The position numbers were made by a program, and so were the translations under genes. Below, piece after piece: positions 42,101 through 53,174 of a stretch of 64,000 nt of DNA (position 1 is its first letter; each line of letters begins with the position of its first letter). The DNA is taken from NCBI RefSeq assembly GCF_003612015.1, contig NZ_RARB01000003.1, positions 455,673-519,672 on the forward strand, given 5' to 3'. Origin of the DNA: Pantoea piersonii. Lineage in GTDB: Bacteria > Pseudomonadota > Gammaproteobacteria > Enterobacterales > Enterobacteriaceae. The notes below the pieces were generated by a model. The model did not search any database. It was not told the DNA's origin and saw only the letters and a list, made by a program, of their open reading frames with translations.

Positions 42101-42943
42101 CTGCAGATGATGCGAACCATCCTCGCCCTGCCAGTTAGCGCCGCCTTCGCGCAACAGCAGATCGCCCGCGTAGAGATCGCCGTCGCGCAGGTTGATCCAG
42201 GCCGCCAGGCTGAAGCGCGCGCTGTCGAGTCGCGTGTTGTCACGCATCCAGCGTCCCAGCCATGGCCGCACGTCGACGTCGTCCGCCTGCATCCAGATGC
42301 GTCCGTCGTTGAGCAAACCTTCGTTGTCGTTAAGATCGAGCCGCACCTGCACCACGCCGTGCTGGCCGGTAAAACTGGAAAGACTCACCTCGCCTTCTGC
42401 GCGATGACGGTTTTTTTCGTTCAGCCAGGTAAGTTTGGGAATCGCCAGTTCGGCGCGCTGGCCAGAAGGGGTGCGGAAAAAGATAGAGCTGTCGCGCAGA
42501 TCGAAGTGGTCGAACTGACGCAGAAAGAGTTCGTTGATGCGTCCGGGTTTGAAACTGTTTTTCTTTTCATCGCTGGAAAAAAGCGGACGGTTGCTGTCGA
42601 GACGCAGCTGCCAGAAGGTGAGATCGCGAAACTGCCAGCGCCAGTGAAGCAGCGACTGCCAGACATCCAGCGCCAGCGTAACGCGGGCGATATCGAGCTT
42701 GCCGTTCTCCTGCATATCGATACGCAGGTCGCGGATCTGGAGCGTCGGACCAAAGGTTTCCCATCGACCGCGCACCTCTTCGCCGGTAACGCTGACGCCG
42801 ATGGCGCGCGACACCGTCGCCAGAATCTCGCTGCGGTAGCTGTCGAGGTGCGGCATGACCAGACGCAGCCCGCTGACCAGCAGCGCCACAATCACAATTG
42901 CGGTCGCAACCAGCAGTAACAAAATCCTCGGCAACTGCCTCAC
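39128..42943 (-). CDS. yhdP: YhdP, AsmA-like envelope phospholipid-transport protein
   Basis: YhdP is a large AsmA-family bridge protein; in E. coli it works with TamB and YdbH to move phospholipids to the outer membrane. The protein has one N-terminal membrane helix (ILLLLVATAIVIVALLVSGL), a DUF3971 region and a long beta-rich repeat region. The AsmA-like C-terminus has FDFSDTF, LEADIAMQGKVDLV and VVAPEISASVGVA. The GTG at 42943 is chosen (AAGGAGAGG upstream, protein VRQLPRILLLL), giving 1271 residues, against 1266 in E. coli. A longer reading from 43027 adds an unconserved polar leader before the helix. Confidence 0.94.
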   Translation of the reverse strand: MRQLPRILLLLVATAIVIVALLVSGLRLVMPHLDSYRSEILATVSRAIGVSVTGEEVRGRWETFGPTLQIRDLRIDMQENGKLDIARVTLALDVWQSLLHWRWQFRDLTFWQLRLDSNRPLFSSDEKKNSFKPGRINELFLRQFDHFDLRDSSIFFRTPSGQRAELAIPKLTWLNEKNRHRAEGEVSLSSFTGQHGVVQVRLDLNDNEGLLNDGRIWMQADDVDVRPWLGRWMRDNTRLDSARFSLAAWINLRDGDLYAGDLLLREGGANWQGEDGSHHLQVDGLTAHLSRYQNGWMVNVPQTRLSTDGQAWPAGHFALLWTPQDKQLLGPDHQGEVRVRATQLALNRIAPLVPLFAPLSPSLFENWRALQPQGTVEGLALDIPLQQPDQTRMQVKWRDFRWQPWQLLPGVSNLSGEARGSLSNGQLTVEMGRTDVPYSAMFNAPLEIHQLHGSLSWLRDGNGLTLDGRNLDVQARSLWARGDFRYQQNLGREPRLDILAGIRVTNAGDAWRYFPQPLMGKALTHYLSGAIKGGQVDNATLLFAGNPKLFPFRHNDGMFQVWVPLRQATYAFQPNWPDVTQLDIDLNFINDGLWMKAPHFRLSDVDVSNFSAVIPDYLKEKLLIDGDISGDGDEIGHYFQDTPLKASLGAALEQLQIKGKTQGHLKLDIPLDGELVHASGNVDLNNNGLHIKPLGTTLENLTGRFRFNNGNLDSDRLQANWFGQPVNVSFSTKENPQDFGINIKLDGDWQPAKLSKVPAQIASQLSGHLPWQGDVNITLPHQGGARYDINLKGDAKEVSSRLPAPLDKASGAAMPVEVNASGDLKQFELSGSVAHRHRFNSRWILEPQLRVDRGIWLNDTRSKPALPDRAGMVLNLPALDGEAWAGLMMAGGAGNGRGANEMGGVALPGDFTLRSPAVTLAGQQWHDVDATLEQGVNGNSSVAIKGREIRGTLAMAQNAAWRVALDYLYYNPEWQSGDSSSAERQQQASKIDFSRWPALQLSCAECWLRGQKFGRIQAQVAPKGDTLALTNGLVDTGSSRLNVSGEWVNSPNAPRTSLKGTLSGSNINNATNWFGVNTPLRDASFRVDYDLHWRSAPWQPSEETMSGTLKTHFGKGQIADVNTGTAGQLLRLMSFDALLRKLRFDFSDTFNNDGFYFDSINGTAWIENGVMRTDNLLVDGLEADIAMQGKVDLVKRNIDMEAVVAPEISASVGVATAFAINPVVGAAVFAASKVLGPLWNKISLLRYHIDGPLDKPQINEVLRKPREEEKK

Positions 42944-43090
42944 ACACCTCTCCTTGTCTTCCGTGTTTGACGGATGGTTATCTTCATACTCAACCGTCGC
43001 CAGACAATTATCGGTATGAATGCGCATTTTAACCTAAGCAAGGCCGCATTTTTAGCCCGGCGGCGAGCGATTACGCCCGAACGCGCGGGA

Positions 43091-44560
43091 TTACATCATC
43101 ACAACGTCGAATTGCTCCTGGGTATAGAGCGGTTCGATATGTACCTTGACCTGTTTGCCGACGAAAATTTCCACCTCTGCCAGCGCGTGCGACTCCTCGC
43201 TTTTCAACGCTTCGCCGACCGCAGGAGAAACATAAACCAGAAAACGATCGGCATCATAGGCGTGATGGACACGGACGATTTCACGCATGATTTCGTAGCA
43301 GACCGTCTCTACGGTTTTCAGCGTGCCGCGCCCTTTGCAGACCGGGCAATCCTCGCACAGCACATGCTCGATGCTTTCGCGCGTGCGCTTGCGCGTCATC
43401 TCCACCAGCCCGAGCGCCGAAAAGCCGTGGATGCCGGTTTTGACCCGATCTTTACTCAGCGCCGACTCCAGCGAGTGCAACACGCGGCGCCGGTGCTCTT
43501 CATTACTCATATCGATAAAGTCGATGATGATAATGCCGCCGAGGTTGCGCAGTCGCAGCTGGCGCGCAATCGCCTGCGTCGCCTCGACGTTGGTATTGAA
43601 TATCGTTTCATCCAGATTGCGGTGCCCGACAAAGGCGCCGGTGTTGATGTCGATAGTGGTCATCGCTTCGGTCTGATCGATGATGAGGTAACCGCCTGAT
43701 TTAAGCTCTACCTTGCGGTCCAGCGAGCGCTGTATCTCATTCTCAACATCAAAGAGATCGAAGATCGGCTGTTTGCCGGCGTAAAGCTCCAGCTTGTCGG
43801 CCATTTCTGGAATGTATTCACGCGTAAACTCCACCAGCAGTTCGCAGGTGAGGCGTGAATCGACACGGATGCGATCCAGCGCCGCGCCGGCGAAATCGCG
43901 CAGGATGCGCTGCGCCAGCGCCAGTTCGCCATAGAGCAGGCAGCGGGTCTGGTTGCGTTTTTTACGCTCGGTGACTTTGGTCCAGAGCCGTTTCAGGAAA
44001 GCGGCGTCCTGCGCCAGCTCCTCTTCACCGATGCCTTCCGCCGCGGTGCGGATAATAAAGCCGCCAAGATCGTCGCAGTAATCCGCCACTACCGCTTTCA
44101 GGCGCTCGCGCTCGCTTTCGCTCTCAATACGCTGGGAGACGCCGACGTGCGAAGCGCCAGGCATAAATACCAGATAGCGCGACGGCAGCGTAATGTCGGT
44201 GGTGAGACGCGCGCCTTTGGTGCCGAGCGGATCTTTGACCACCTGCACCATCAGATCCTGACCCTGGCGCACCAGTTCGGCGATATCGCGCACGATAAAG
44301 TTTTTCTTTTCATCGCCAGCCACGCACTCGGTGTGCGGCATAATATCGGAGGCGTGCAAAAAAGCGGCTTTCTCCAGACCGATATCGACAAAAGCCGCCT
44401 GCATGCCGGGCAGCACGCGACTGACGCGTCCTTTGTAGATATTACCGACAATACCGCGCCGCGCTTCGCGCTCGATATGGATTTCCTGCAAAATGCCGCC
44501 GTCAATATAAGCAACGCGCGTCTCGGAAGGCGTGACGTTGACCAGTAATTCAGCCGTCAT
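43091..44560 (-). CDS. rng: Ribonuclease G
   Basis: RNase G is a single-strand-specific endonuclease that matures the 5' end of 16S rRNA and turns over some mRNAs. The 489-residue protein has an S1 domain near the N-terminus (RRGIVGNIYKGRVSRVLPGM) and the RNase E/G catalytic domain with metal-binding Asp residues in TTIDINTGAFVGHRN and GGIIIIDFIDM. The Zn-link cysteines are in CEDCPVC. It lacks the long scaffold tail of RNase E. It starts 1 bp after yhdE, in the mre-yhdE-rng run known from E. coli. Confidence 0.97.
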   Translation of the reverse strand: MTAELLVNVTPSETRVAYIDGGILQEIHIEREARRGIVGNIYKGRVSRVLPGMQAAFVDIGLEKAAFLHASDIMPHTECVAGDEKKNFIVRDIAELVRQGQDLMVQVVKDPLGTKGARLTTDITLPSRYLVFMPGASHVGVSQRIESESERERLKAVVADYCDDLGGFIIRTAAEGIGEEELAQDAAFLKRLWTKVTERKKRNQTRCLLYGELALAQRILRDFAGAALDRIRVDSRLTCELLVEFTREYIPEMADKLELYAGKQPIFDLFDVENEIQRSLDRKVELKSGGYLIIDQTEAMTTIDINTGAFVGHRNLDETIFNTNVEATQAIARQLRLRNLGGIIIIDFIDMSNEEHRRRVLHSLESALSKDRVKTGIHGFSALGLVEMTRKRTRESIEHVLCEDCPVCKGRGTLKTVETVCYEIMREIVRVHHAYDADRFLVYVSPAVGEALKSEESHALAEVEIFVGKQVKVHIEPLYTQEQFDVVMM

Positions 44561-44561
44561 G

Positions 44562-45143
44562 TTATCCCCTTACGGCACGCAGTGACTGAAAATGGCTGAA
44601 TAACTCGCCTGTCTCAACCAACGGCAATCCGACAACCGCGTGATAGCTTCCATTAATTTTGCGGACAAAGTTTCCACCCATGCCCTGAATTCCGTATGCC
44701 CCGGCTTTATCCATCGACTCGCCGGTCGCGATATAGGCGGCGATGTCCGCCGCGCTTAACAGTCGAAACGTGACATCCGTCGTCACCAGGCAGTCGAGCG
44801 AGCGTTCGCGATCGGCAAGCGCAACGGCGGTCATCACCTGATGCGTCTGAGCGGACAGACGCGTCAGCATTGCGGCGGCATCCGCGGCGTCGCGCGGTTT
44901 TTCCAGCACGTCGCCGTTGAGCACGACGATAGTATCCGCGCCCAGCACCGGCAGGTCCTGCTCCGCCACGGCGACGCCAGCGCGCGCTTTGTCATTTGCC
45001 AGACGGCGCACATAGTTTTCCGCCGCTTCATCAGGACGGCGTTGCTCTTCAACATCGGTATGGAGACGTTCAAACTGCAGGCCAAGCTGCGTCAGCAGCT
45101 CACGTCGACGCGGTGAACCGGAAGCCAGATAGAGGGATAGCAT
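44562..45143 (-). CDS. yhdE: Maf-type nucleotide pyrophosphatase (dTTP/UTP)
   Basis: This Maf protein hydrolyses dTTP, UTP and modified pyrimidine triphosphates to keep them out of nucleic acids. The 193-residue protein carries the Maf signature [10 protein letters not shown] at the N-terminus, the conserved [18 protein letters not shown] segment with the catalytic Asp, and the terminal [20 protein letters not shown] motif. It lies 8 bp after mreD in the same direction. Confidence 0.95.
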   Translation of the reverse strand: MLSLYLASGSPRRRELLTQLGLQFERLHTDVEEQRRPDEAAENYVRRLANDKARAGVAVAEQDLPVLGADTIVVLNGDVLEKPRDAADAAAMLTRLSAQTHQVMTAVALADRERSLDCLVTTDVTFRLLSAADIAAYIATGESMDKAGAYGIQGMGGNFVRKINGSYHAVVGLPLVETGELFSHFQSLRAVRG

Positions 45144-45151
45144 AAAATTCC

Positions 45152-45640
45152 TTACTGAACAGCGAACTGACGACGAATCTTTCTCATCAATAAGAATAGC
45201 CAGGGCCAGAGAATCCCGTCGATAACGCTGCTCCAGAAAATTTCAGGCCTGAATGAAACGTTGATCACCAAAAATTCCGCCCAAAAGACAATCACGTCCA
45301 CCGCCAGTGACAGCACCATAACCATTAAAGCCTGCTGCCACAACGCTAAGTTGCGGAAAAGCTGGAATTTAAAAGCGACCAGGTAAGCGATGATGCTGAG
45401 CGCCAGCGCGCGCACGCCAAGGGTGGACCCGGCAATCAGATCCATTACGCCGCCCAGCACAAAGCCGGTGCCGACGTTGACGCGGTGCGGCAGCGCCAGC
45501 ACCCAGTAGACCAGGATAAGCAGGATCCATGAGGGCCGGAATATATAGAGCTGTTCCGGCCACGGCATAATCTGCAATACGAGAGCGGCAAGAAAGGACA
45601 GCCAGATGACCCAACGCCCCTGGCTGCGGTAACGACTCAA
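45152..45640 (-). CDS. mreD: Rod shape-determining protein MreD
   Basis: MreD is an inner-membrane member of the elongasome with MreB, MreC, RodA and PBP2. The 162-residue protein has about five hydrophobic helices and the conserved central [21 protein letters not shown] stretch. Its start overlaps the mreC stop by 4 nt, which indicates translational coupling and stoichiometric production with MreC. Confidence 0.95.
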   Translation of the reverse strand: MSRYRSQGRWVIWLSFLAALVLQIMPWPEQLYIFRPSWILLILVYWVLALPHRVNVGTGFVLGGVMDLIAGSTLGVRALALSIIAYLVAFKFQLFRNLALWQQALMVMVLSLAVDVIVFWAEFLVINVSFRPEIFWSSVIDGILWPWLFLLMRKIRRQFAVQ

Positions 45641-46659
45641 GGCTGGCCTCCGTGCCCGTTCGCAGGCGCGCTTTGCGCGCCGTTGCCGCTGCTGGTCGGC
45701 GCAGGCGGTCCCATTTGCGCGGATGGCGCAGGCGGGCCCATCTCGCCCGCTGGCGGCAACACCTGCGGCATCATTTGCATCAGGCGCTCGTTAGCGACGC
45801 GATGGACTTCATCCGGCGCCATCGGCATATCGCCGTTCTTGTCCGCGCCCCACAGCAGCAGCAGATAGCGCAGGCGTTGCAGACCGGCGGTTGGCCGCGC
45901 CTGAATCACGGTATAAGCCCGCTGCGTGTCCACCTTCACGGAAGAGACAACCGCGACCGGATAACCTTCCGGGAAACGACCGCCCAGCCCGGACGTCACC
46001 AGCATATCGCCGACGCGAATATCGGTATTGCCCGGCAGATGCTCCAGCTGCAGATCTTCGGTACAGCCGTTACCTGCCGCGATGACGCGAATGTCGTTGC
46101 GCAGCACCTGAATCGGCAGCGCGTGCGACGCATCGCAAATCAGCAGAACGCGACTGGTCACCTGGCCGACGGCGATCACCTGACCAACCACACCTTTGTC
46201 ACTAATGACCGGCTGGCCTTCGTAGACACCGTTAACGCTGCCTTTGTCGATAACTACTTGATCAGTGTAGGGATCGGTGCCGGTGGAGATCACCTGCGTC
46301 ACCATCTTGTGCTCATCCTGACGCAGCGGCGAGCCCAGCAGTTCGCGCAGGCGCGCGTTTTCCTGCTTATATTGCCCCAGCATCAGCAGGTCGCTGTTTT
46401 TCAGGAAAAGCTCGCGGCGCAGGGCTTTATTTTCCAGCTCAAGCTGCTGACGTGACGCCAGCGAACCGGAAATGCCGTCAAGAATCTGTCGCGGGCCGTT
46501 GGCCAGGAAATAAAACGGGCTGACCGATGTGTCCAGATAGTTGCGAATTTGGGTAAACGACCCCAGGCGGCTGTCGGCGACGATTATCGCGATGGCTACT
46601 ATCACCGCCAAAAACAGGCGCAACTGCAGGGAAGGTCCCCTGCTAAAAATCGGCTTCAT
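45637..46659 (-). CDS. mreC: Rod shape-determining protein MreC
   Basis: MreC is the periplasmic scaffold of the elongasome that activates PBP2. The 340-residue protein has a membrane helix (about 12-30), a coiled coil that drives dimerisation (about 65-110) and the beta-barrel domain with [19 protein letters not shown] and [15 protein letters not shown]. The Pro/Ala/Gly-rich tail is usual in enterics. It follows mreB after 147 bp that contain a strong hairpin. Confidence 0.96.
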   Translation of the reverse strand: MKPIFSRGPSLQLRLFLAVIVAIAIIVADSRLGSFTQIRNYLDTSVSPFYFLANGPRQILDGISGSLASRQQLELENKALRRELFLKNSDLLMLGQYKQENARLRELLGSPLRQDEHKMVTQVISTGTDPYTDQVVIDKGSVNGVYEGQPVISDKGVVGQVIAVGQVTSRVLLICDASHALPIQVLRNDIRVIAAGNGCTEDLQLEHLPGNTDIRVGDMLVTSGLGGRFPEGYPVAVVSSVKVDTQRAYTVIQARPTAGLQRLRYLLLLWGADKNGDMPMAPDEVHRVANERLMQMMPQVLPPAGEMGPPAPSAQMGPPAPTSSGNGAQSAPANGHGGQP

Positions 46660-46689
46660 ATATTCTGCGTGTTCCTCGACAACAGGTAA

Positions 46690-46715
46690 GGAAGTACGGC
46701 CATCGCCGTACTTCC
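46690..46715 (-). other. 11-bp perfect hairpin between mreB and mreC
   Basis: A perfect 11-bp stem (GGAAGTACGGC and complement) with a 4-nt loop lies in the mreB-mreC gap. No T-run follows on the minus strand. It fits a partial terminator or 3'-end stabiliser that makes mreB mRNA more abundant than mreCD mRNA. Confidence 0.6.
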
Positions 46716-46806
46716 CTGGGCTGGACGTCTGACGCTAACGCACACGGCGTTAGCTTCCACGCGACTCCCTGCGCATTTCGATTCAGGTCTCAGCCGATTG
46801 AGGCGA

Positions 46807-48161
<1,355 letters not shown>

Positions 48162-50111
48162 CTAAATATGATAGCGTTGTGAATACTTTTTCACATTACT
48201 GTTTACCGGCAGCGACGGCGCAAAAAGATCGCCCTGCCCGCCCGATACGCCCAGGCCGATAAGCGTCTGCCATTCAGCGTGCGTCCGCACGCCCGTCGCG
48301 AAAACCTGCGTCTGGGCGGATTTGCACACTTCCAGCAGGCTCTGCACAAACAGCTGGTTTTCGGTACGCCGATCGATATTGCGCACCAGGCCGGGATCGA
48401 GCTTGATCAAATCGATGGGGAATTGCCTGATATAGGCGCTACTCACCACGGTTAAACCGGCCTGATCGACAGCGATACGACAGCCAAACGCCTGCAGCGC
48501 GCGGAATACTGGCGCTAAGCGGTTGATGTGTTGACAAACATCTGCCTCAGCAAGTTCAAATAAAAATCGTTTTCTTTGCCCTTTCGTACACTGCAACAGC
48601 ATATTCTGCAGCCAGTTGATAAAAGGACGCTGTAGCAGCGAGTCGATATTAATCGGCAGCGCCAGCGTTTCGTCAGGCCAGACATCAGATAAGGCGGCGA
48701 TACGCGTGACCAGCTGGCGATCCCAGCCGTCCGCCATGCCGAACTGCAGCACCAGCGGCATAAACTCAGCCGCCAGCACCTCTTTATCGCCGTCGAAGAT
48801 ACGCATCAGCAGCTCGCGGTGATGGACGCTGCCGTCCAGCAGCACCGCCGGTTTCTGATAGAGACGCGGGCCGCCGCGGCTCAGGGTATTTTCCAGCAGC
48901 GTTCGCCAGCGCACGCTGCCGCGCCCGGCGTCCAGCGGATTGCCTTCGCCGTTGGACCAGTTGTTGCCGCCCAGCAGCGCCGCGCGCCGCGTCGCCATTT
49001 CTACGTTATCCATGACCTGCGACACGCTCTGGCCGCTGTGCCAGGCGCTGATGCCGATATGGATCAGATCGTCGCGGTTCACCATGCGCATCGGCGGCAG
49101 CGAATCCACCGCATTGATCAGCTGGTCCGCGATGCCGTTGGCCTCTTTCAGGCTGCGATGCGGCAGCAACACCGCAAAATCGCTGCGAAAATAGCGGGCC
49201 AGCAGCGCGCCGGGATAGCGCAGCACAAACGTAGAGAGCATATTGACCAGATCGTAGAGATACTCATCCACCAGCGTCGTGCCCAGGGTTTCATTGAGCA
49301 TATCGAGATCGGGCAGGCGCACCATCATTACCACGCCGTGCGTGCCGACATCTTCCTGATCCTCCAGCAGCGTCGCCAGCTGGTTATCGAAAAAAAGCCG
49401 ATTATTCAGGCCGGTGCGGCTGTCCTGCGCGGCGAAGGCGCGGATCAGCGTGTCGATGCGCAGCCGCTGCTCGCCCGCCTCCTGGAGATCGTTCAGCAGC
49501 AGATCGATAGCGCTGCTGGCGCGCGGCGGCCATTCATCGACGTCACCCTTGCGCAGCTGCGTTCGTTCGCCCGCCAGAATCGCCTCGGCGCGCTTTTCCA
49601 GTCGTTCCATGCCGCGCCACTGCCGGTTGAGCCAGCAGTGCATCATAAACAGCAGCAGGCTCATCACCAGCACCACAAAGAGAATGGCCGCCAGGGTATA
49701 GACGCCGGTAAAGGACTGGAACCAGGTTCTGGCGGGATCGAGCACGACGACGCGCAGCGTGACGCCCTGCTGATGCAGCAGCGGCACGTCAAACTGAATA
49801 AAACGGTTGGTTTCATCTTCCAGCATCGGGTTTTCATGCCGGTTAAGCCTGAACGTGACCTCCCTGCCGTTGCGCAGCTCGACCCGTTCGGCATTAATTA
49901 CCGTCATGGTGTGCAGCATCCAGCTGCGCAGTGCGTCAGTGGGCTGCGTCAGCAGCGCTTGATCCACTTCGGTCGCCAGCGTTTGTACACGTTCTTCAAC
50001 ACGCTGGTGCGTTAGCCAGTAAACGCTAAAAGCGCAGCCCACCAGCATTAGAAACATGGCCAGTAAGCTTAAAGAGGTGATAAACGCAGATAGTTTCGTG
50101 GTTATTCGCAT
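48162..50111 (-). CDS. csrD: CsrD, degenerate GGDEF/EAL regulator of CsrB/C decay
   Basis: CsrD directs RNase E to degrade the CsrB and CsrC RNAs and so controls CsrA activity; it does not make or break c-di-GMP. Two membrane helices flank a periplasmic part (about 10-35 and 130-160), followed by a HAMP-like segment. The GGDEF domain has RSDF in place of the active motif. The EAL domain has ELLMRIFDG in place of EALxR. It ends NVKKYSQRYHI, as the E. coli protein nearly does (SQRYSV). The ATG at 50111 (MRITTKLSAFITSLS) gives 649 residues; a 27-codon upstream extension is rejected. It is located next to mreB as in E. coli. Confidence 0.94.
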   Translation of the reverse strand: MRITTKLSAFITSLSLLAMFLMLVGCAFSVYWLTHQRVEERVQTLATEVDQALLTQPTDALRSWMLHTMTVINAERVELRNGREVTFRLNRHENPMLEDETNRFIQFDVPLLHQQGVTLRVVVLDPARTWFQSFTGVYTLAAILFVVLVMSLLLFMMHCWLNRQWRGMERLEKRAEAILAGERTQLRKGDVDEWPPRASSAIDLLLNDLQEAGEQRLRIDTLIRAFAAQDSRTGLNNRLFFDNQLATLLEDQEDVGTHGVVMMVRLPDLDMLNETLGTTLVDEYLYDLVNMLSTFVLRYPGALLARYFRSDFAVLLPHRSLKEANGIADQLINAVDSLPPMRMVNRDDLIHIGISAWHSGQSVSQVMDNVEMATRRAALLGGNNWSNGEGNPLDAGRGSVRWRTLLENTLSRGGPRLYQKPAVLLDGSVHHRELLMRIFDGDKEVLAAEFMPLVLQFGMADGWDRQLVTRIAALSDVWPDETLALPINIDSLLQRPFINWLQNMLLQCTKGQRKRFLFELAEADVCQHINRLAPVFRALQAFGCRIAVDQAGLTVVSSAYIRQFPIDLIKLDPGLVRNIDRRTENQLFVQSLLEVCKSAQTQVFATGVRTHAEWQTLIGLGVSGGQGDLFAPSLPVNSNVKKYSQRYHI

Positions 50112-50391
50112 CCCTGTGCCTGTTCGCTGCGGTAGTGACCCGTTTGCCCGCCCTGCGCCGCGCCTGACGCAAGCGCGAGCAAAATAGCACAAATTTCGCT
50201 ATGCGGCAGCGCCGCTGCGTAAGATGAGCAAGTATATCCGTACCAGACAACGGTTATTCTTCGTCGTTCACCTTTTCGGCGCATTCTCATCGGCGAGCCG
50301 GCCCAGGAAATTTCATATTTTAGCGGCGAAAGTCGCGCCGATCGGCAATAGTCATCATGCTGAAAAGCATATTCGAGCCGGGAGGTGAGCG

Positions 50392-51396
50392 ATGAAACCC
50401 ACAAAATATCTGACTGAAGCCGACGTTACGCCGGAAAGCGTCTTTAATATGCGGCGGCGCCAGGTGCTGAAAACCCTCGGCCTGAGTGCCGCCGCGCTGA
50501 GCATGCCTGGCGTAGCGCAGGCGGACGTGCTGAGCTGGTTTAAAGGTAACGATCGCCCCGCCGCGCCGGCCGGCCGCGCGCTGGATTTCAGCAAGCCGGA
50601 GAAATATCAGGCGAACCTGACGCTGACGCCGGAAGATAAAGTCGCCGGCTATAACAACTTCTACGAGTTCGGGCTTGATAAGGCCGATCCGGCCGCCAAC
50701 GCCGGCACGCTGAAAACCGATCCCTGGCAGCTGACGATCGACGGCGAAGTGGCGAAGCCAATCACGCTGAACATGGATGATATTTTCAAAAAGTTCGCCA
50801 TGGAGCAGCGCATCTACCGTATGCGCTGTGTGGAAGCCTGGTCGATGGTGGTGCCCTGGGTCGGTTTCGAACTCAATAAGCTGCTGAAGCTGGCTGAGCC
50901 CAACAGCAATGCGCGCTTCGTCGCCTTTCAGACCCTCTATGCGCCCGATCAGATGCCGGGCCAGAAAGACCGCTTTATCGGCGGCGGACTGGACTATCCC
51001 TATGTGGAAGGTTTGCGCCTGGATGAGGCGATGCATCCGCTGACCCTGCTCAGCACCGGCGTGTACGGCAAAGCGCTGCCGCCGCAGAACGGTGCGCCGA
51101 TTCGCCTGACCGTGCCGTGGAAATATGGCTTTAAAGGTATTAAGTCGATCGTCAAAATCACCCTGACGCGCGATCGCCCACCGACGACCTGGAGCCAGAT
51201 CGCGGCAAACGAATATGGCTTTTACGCCAATGTTAACCCACACGTCGACCATCCGCGCTGGTCACAGGCGACCGAACGCTTTATCGGACCGGGCGGCACC
51301 CTCAGCGTTAAGCGTCAGCCGACGCTGCTGTTTAACGGCTACGCCGATGAAGTCGCCTCGCTCTATCGCGGGCTGGATCTGCGGGAGAACTACTGA
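50392..51396 (+). CDS. msrP: MsrP, molybdenum catalytic subunit of the periplasmic methionine sulfoxide reductase
   Basis: MsrP repairs oxidised methionine in periplasmic proteins using a mononuclear molybdopterin centre. The 334-residue protein has a twin-arginine signal ([18 protein letters not shown], cleavage near residue 44), so it is exported folded. The molybdenum ligand is Cys146 in [11 protein letters not shown], and the C-terminal [18 protein letters not shown] block is diagnostic. It is followed with no gap by msrQ. The start has GGAGGTGA upstream. In E. coli this pair lies elsewhere on the chromosome. Confidence 0.96.
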   Translation: MKPTKYLTEADVTPESVFNMRRRQVLKTLGLSAAALSMPGVAQADVLSWFKGNDRPAAPAGRALDFSKPEKYQANLTLTPEDKVAGYNNFYEFGLDKADPAANAGTLKTDPWQLTIDGEVAKPITLNMDDIFKKFAMEQRIYRMRCVEAWSMVVPWVGFELNKLLKLAEPNSNARFVAFQTLYAPDQMPGQKDRFIGGGLDYPYVEGLRLDEAMHPLTLLSTGVYGKALPPQNGAPIRLTVPWKYGFKGIKSIVKITLTRDRPPTTWSQIAANEYGFYANVNPHVDHPRWSQATERFIGPGGTLSVKRQPTLLFNGYADEVASLYRGLDLRENY

Positions 51397-51999
51397 GTGC
51401 GCCTGACGCTGAAACAGATCGTCTGGCTGAAGGCGGTCCTGCATCTGGCGGCTTTTTTGCCGCTGGCTTACCTCTTTATAGCGGCGAGCCAGGGGTGGCT
51501 GAGCGCCGATCCGGCGAAGGATATTCAGCACTTCACCGGCAGAATGGCGTTGAAGCTGCTGCTGGGCACGCTGCTGGTCTCGCCGCTGACGCGCTATATG
51601 AAGCAGCCGCTGCTGATTCGCACTCGCCGCCTGCTTGGCGTCTGGACCTTTGTCTGGGCTTCTCTCCATCTGCTGAGTTACTACCTGCTGGAGCTGGGCG
51701 TCGATAACCTGGGGCTGCTGGGCCGCGAGCTGGTTTCGCGCCCCTATCTCACCCTGGGCATTCTGACCTGGCTGATTCTGCTGGCGCTGACGGTGACCTC
51801 CTTCCAGCGCGCCCAGCGCAAACTCGGCCGCCGCTGGCAAACGCTGCATAATTTTATCTATCTGGCGGCGATCCTCGCTCCCATTCACTATCTCTGGTCG
51901 GTGAAAGTTCTCTCGCCGCAGCCGCTGCTCTACGCGCTGGCGGCGCTGGTGTTGTTAGCGTGGCGTTACAAAAAGTTTCGTCACTGGCTGCCGCGCTAA
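51397..51999 (+). CDS. msrQ: MsrQ, heme-binding membrane subunit
   Basis: MsrQ is the six-helix heme b protein that passes electrons to MsrP. The 200-residue protein has conserved His residues in the helices ([43 protein letters not shown]). The start is a GTG directly after the msrP TGA, so translation is coupled. Length and order match the family. Confidence 0.95.
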   Translation: MRLTLKQIVWLKAVLHLAAFLPLAYLFIAASQGWLSADPAKDIQHFTGRMALKLLLGTLLVSPLTRYMKQPLLIRTRRLLGVWTFVWASLHLLSYYLLELGVDNLGLLGRELVSRPYLTLGILTWLILLALTVTSFQRAQRKLGRRWQTLHNFIYLAAILAPIHYLWSVKVLSPQPLLYALAALVLLAWRYKKFRHWLPR

Positions 52000-52032
52000 G
52001 TTGTCTTCTCCCCATCATTTCTGATAAAAGGT

Positions 52033-52048
52033 GTGGCCTTCGGGCCAC
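52033..52048 (+). other. GTGGCC-TTCG-GGCCAC hairpin after msrQ
   Basis: A 6-bp GC stem capped by a stable TTCG tetraloop lies 34 bp past the msrQ stop. No T-run follows, so it may be a 3'-end stabiliser or a weak terminator. Confidence 0.5.
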
Positions 52049-52221
52049 GCTGGATCAACTTCGCAGATAAGACCAGTATTTTGCTGCGAATTGCCCCGAA
52101 ACGGATATAATGCCCGGCTTTGTTGCGCGCGGTGTCGCCTTTTTGGGCGCGACGGGTGACAAACGGAAGATAGCAAGGTATTTTACGCGATGCCTCAATG
52201 ATTGCGGGAGATGGCAGCAAG

Positions 52222-52674
52222 ATGGCGCATAAATTTCACATTCTGCTTTTGAATGGTCCCAACCTTAACCTGCTGGGAACCCGCGAGCCGGAAAAGTATG
52301 GGCGCACCACGCTGCAGCAGATCGTCAGCGATTTGACAGCGCAGGCGAGCCAGCTTGATGTGGAACTGAGCCATTTGCAGTCTAATGCGGAATATCAGCT
52401 GATCGATCGCATTCATGAGGCCAGAGGCAATGTGGATTACATCATTATTAATCCCGCTGCATTTACGCACACCAGCGTAGCATTGCGCGATGCCCTTCTG
52501 GCGGTAAGCATTCCTTTTATCGAGGTGCACCTCTCTAACGTGCACGCGCGTGAACCTTTCCGCCACCACTCCTATCTTTCTGACGTATCCGCCGGTGTCA
52601 TTTGCGGTTTAGGCGCCGACGGCTACTCATGGGCTTTACAAACGGCAGTAAAACGCCTGTCTCACTCCAATTAA
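52222..52674 (+). CDS. aroQ: Type II 3-dehydroquinate dehydratase
   Basis: AroQ removes water from 3-dehydroquinate in the shikimate pathway. The 150-residue type II enzyme has [17 protein letters not shown] with the catalytic Tyr and Arg, [16 protein letters not shown], and the [19 protein letters not shown] region. The ATG at 52222 ([12 protein letters not shown]) is chosen by homology over one eight codons upstream. accB follows after 21 bp; the aroQ-accB-accC order is common in enterics that have this type II enzyme, while E. coli uses the unrelated type I AroD. Confidence 0.95.
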   Translation: MAHKFHILLLNGPNLNLLGTREPEKYGRTTLQQIVSDLTAQASQLDVELSHLQSNAEYQLIDRIHEARGNVDYIIINPAAFTHTSVALRDALLAVSIPFIEVHLSNVHAREPFRHHSYLSDVSAGVICGLGADGYSWALQTAVKRLSHSN

Positions 52675-52695
52675 ACAGAGTACGGAACCACACTC

Positions 52696-53163
52696 ATGGA
52701 TATTCGTAAAATTAAAAAACTGATCGAACTGGTTGAAGAATCCGGCATTGCTGAGCTGGAAATTTCTGAGGGCGAAGAGTCCGTTCGTATCAGCCGTGCA
52801 CCTGCCAATGTGGGTTACCCTGTCATGCAGCAGGCTTTCGCCGCGCCGGCTCCGCAGCCTGCGCTGGCCACTGCCGTTGCGCCGATCGCAGCGCCGGTAG
52901 TTGAGTCCGCCAAACCTGCTGAAATCAGCGGCCATATCGTACGCTCGCCGATGGTCGGTACCTTCTATCGCACCCCAAGCCCGGATGCGAAAGCTTTTGT
53001 TGAAATCGGACAGAAAGTCAACGCCGGCGACACGCTCTGCATCGTTGAAGCGATGAAGATGATGAACCAGATCGAAGCCGACAAATCTGGCATCGTAAAA
53101 GCCATTCTGGTCGAAAGCGGCCAGCCGGTTGAATTTGACGAGCCGCTGGTCGTCATCGAATAA
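52696..53163 (+). CDS. accB: Biotin carboxyl carrier protein AccB
   Basis: AccB carries the biotin of acetyl-CoA carboxylase, the first step of fatty acid synthesis. The 155-residue protein has a conserved N-terminus ([20 protein letters not shown]), an Ala/Pro-rich linker (about 45-75) and the biotinyl domain with EAMKMMNQI, where Lys121 is biotinylated. accC starts 11 bp later. Known autoregulation by the AccB N-terminus in E. coli is plausible, as that part is conserved. Confidence 0.98.
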   Translation: MDIRKIKKLIELVEESGIAELEISEGEESVRISRAPANVGYPVMQQAFAAPAPQPALATAVAPIAAPVVESAKPAEISGHIVRSPMVGTFYRTPSPDAKAFVEIGQKVNAGDTLCIVEAMKMMNQIEADKSGIVKAILVESGQPVEFDEPLVVIE

Positions 53164-53174
53164 CGAGGCGAACC

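Noticed and set aside
41588..42919. A 443-codon frame antisense to yhdP
   Set aside because: Complementary-strand shadow of a high-GC gene; rich in Arg, Gln and His with no recognisable domain, while yhdP on the other strand is clear.
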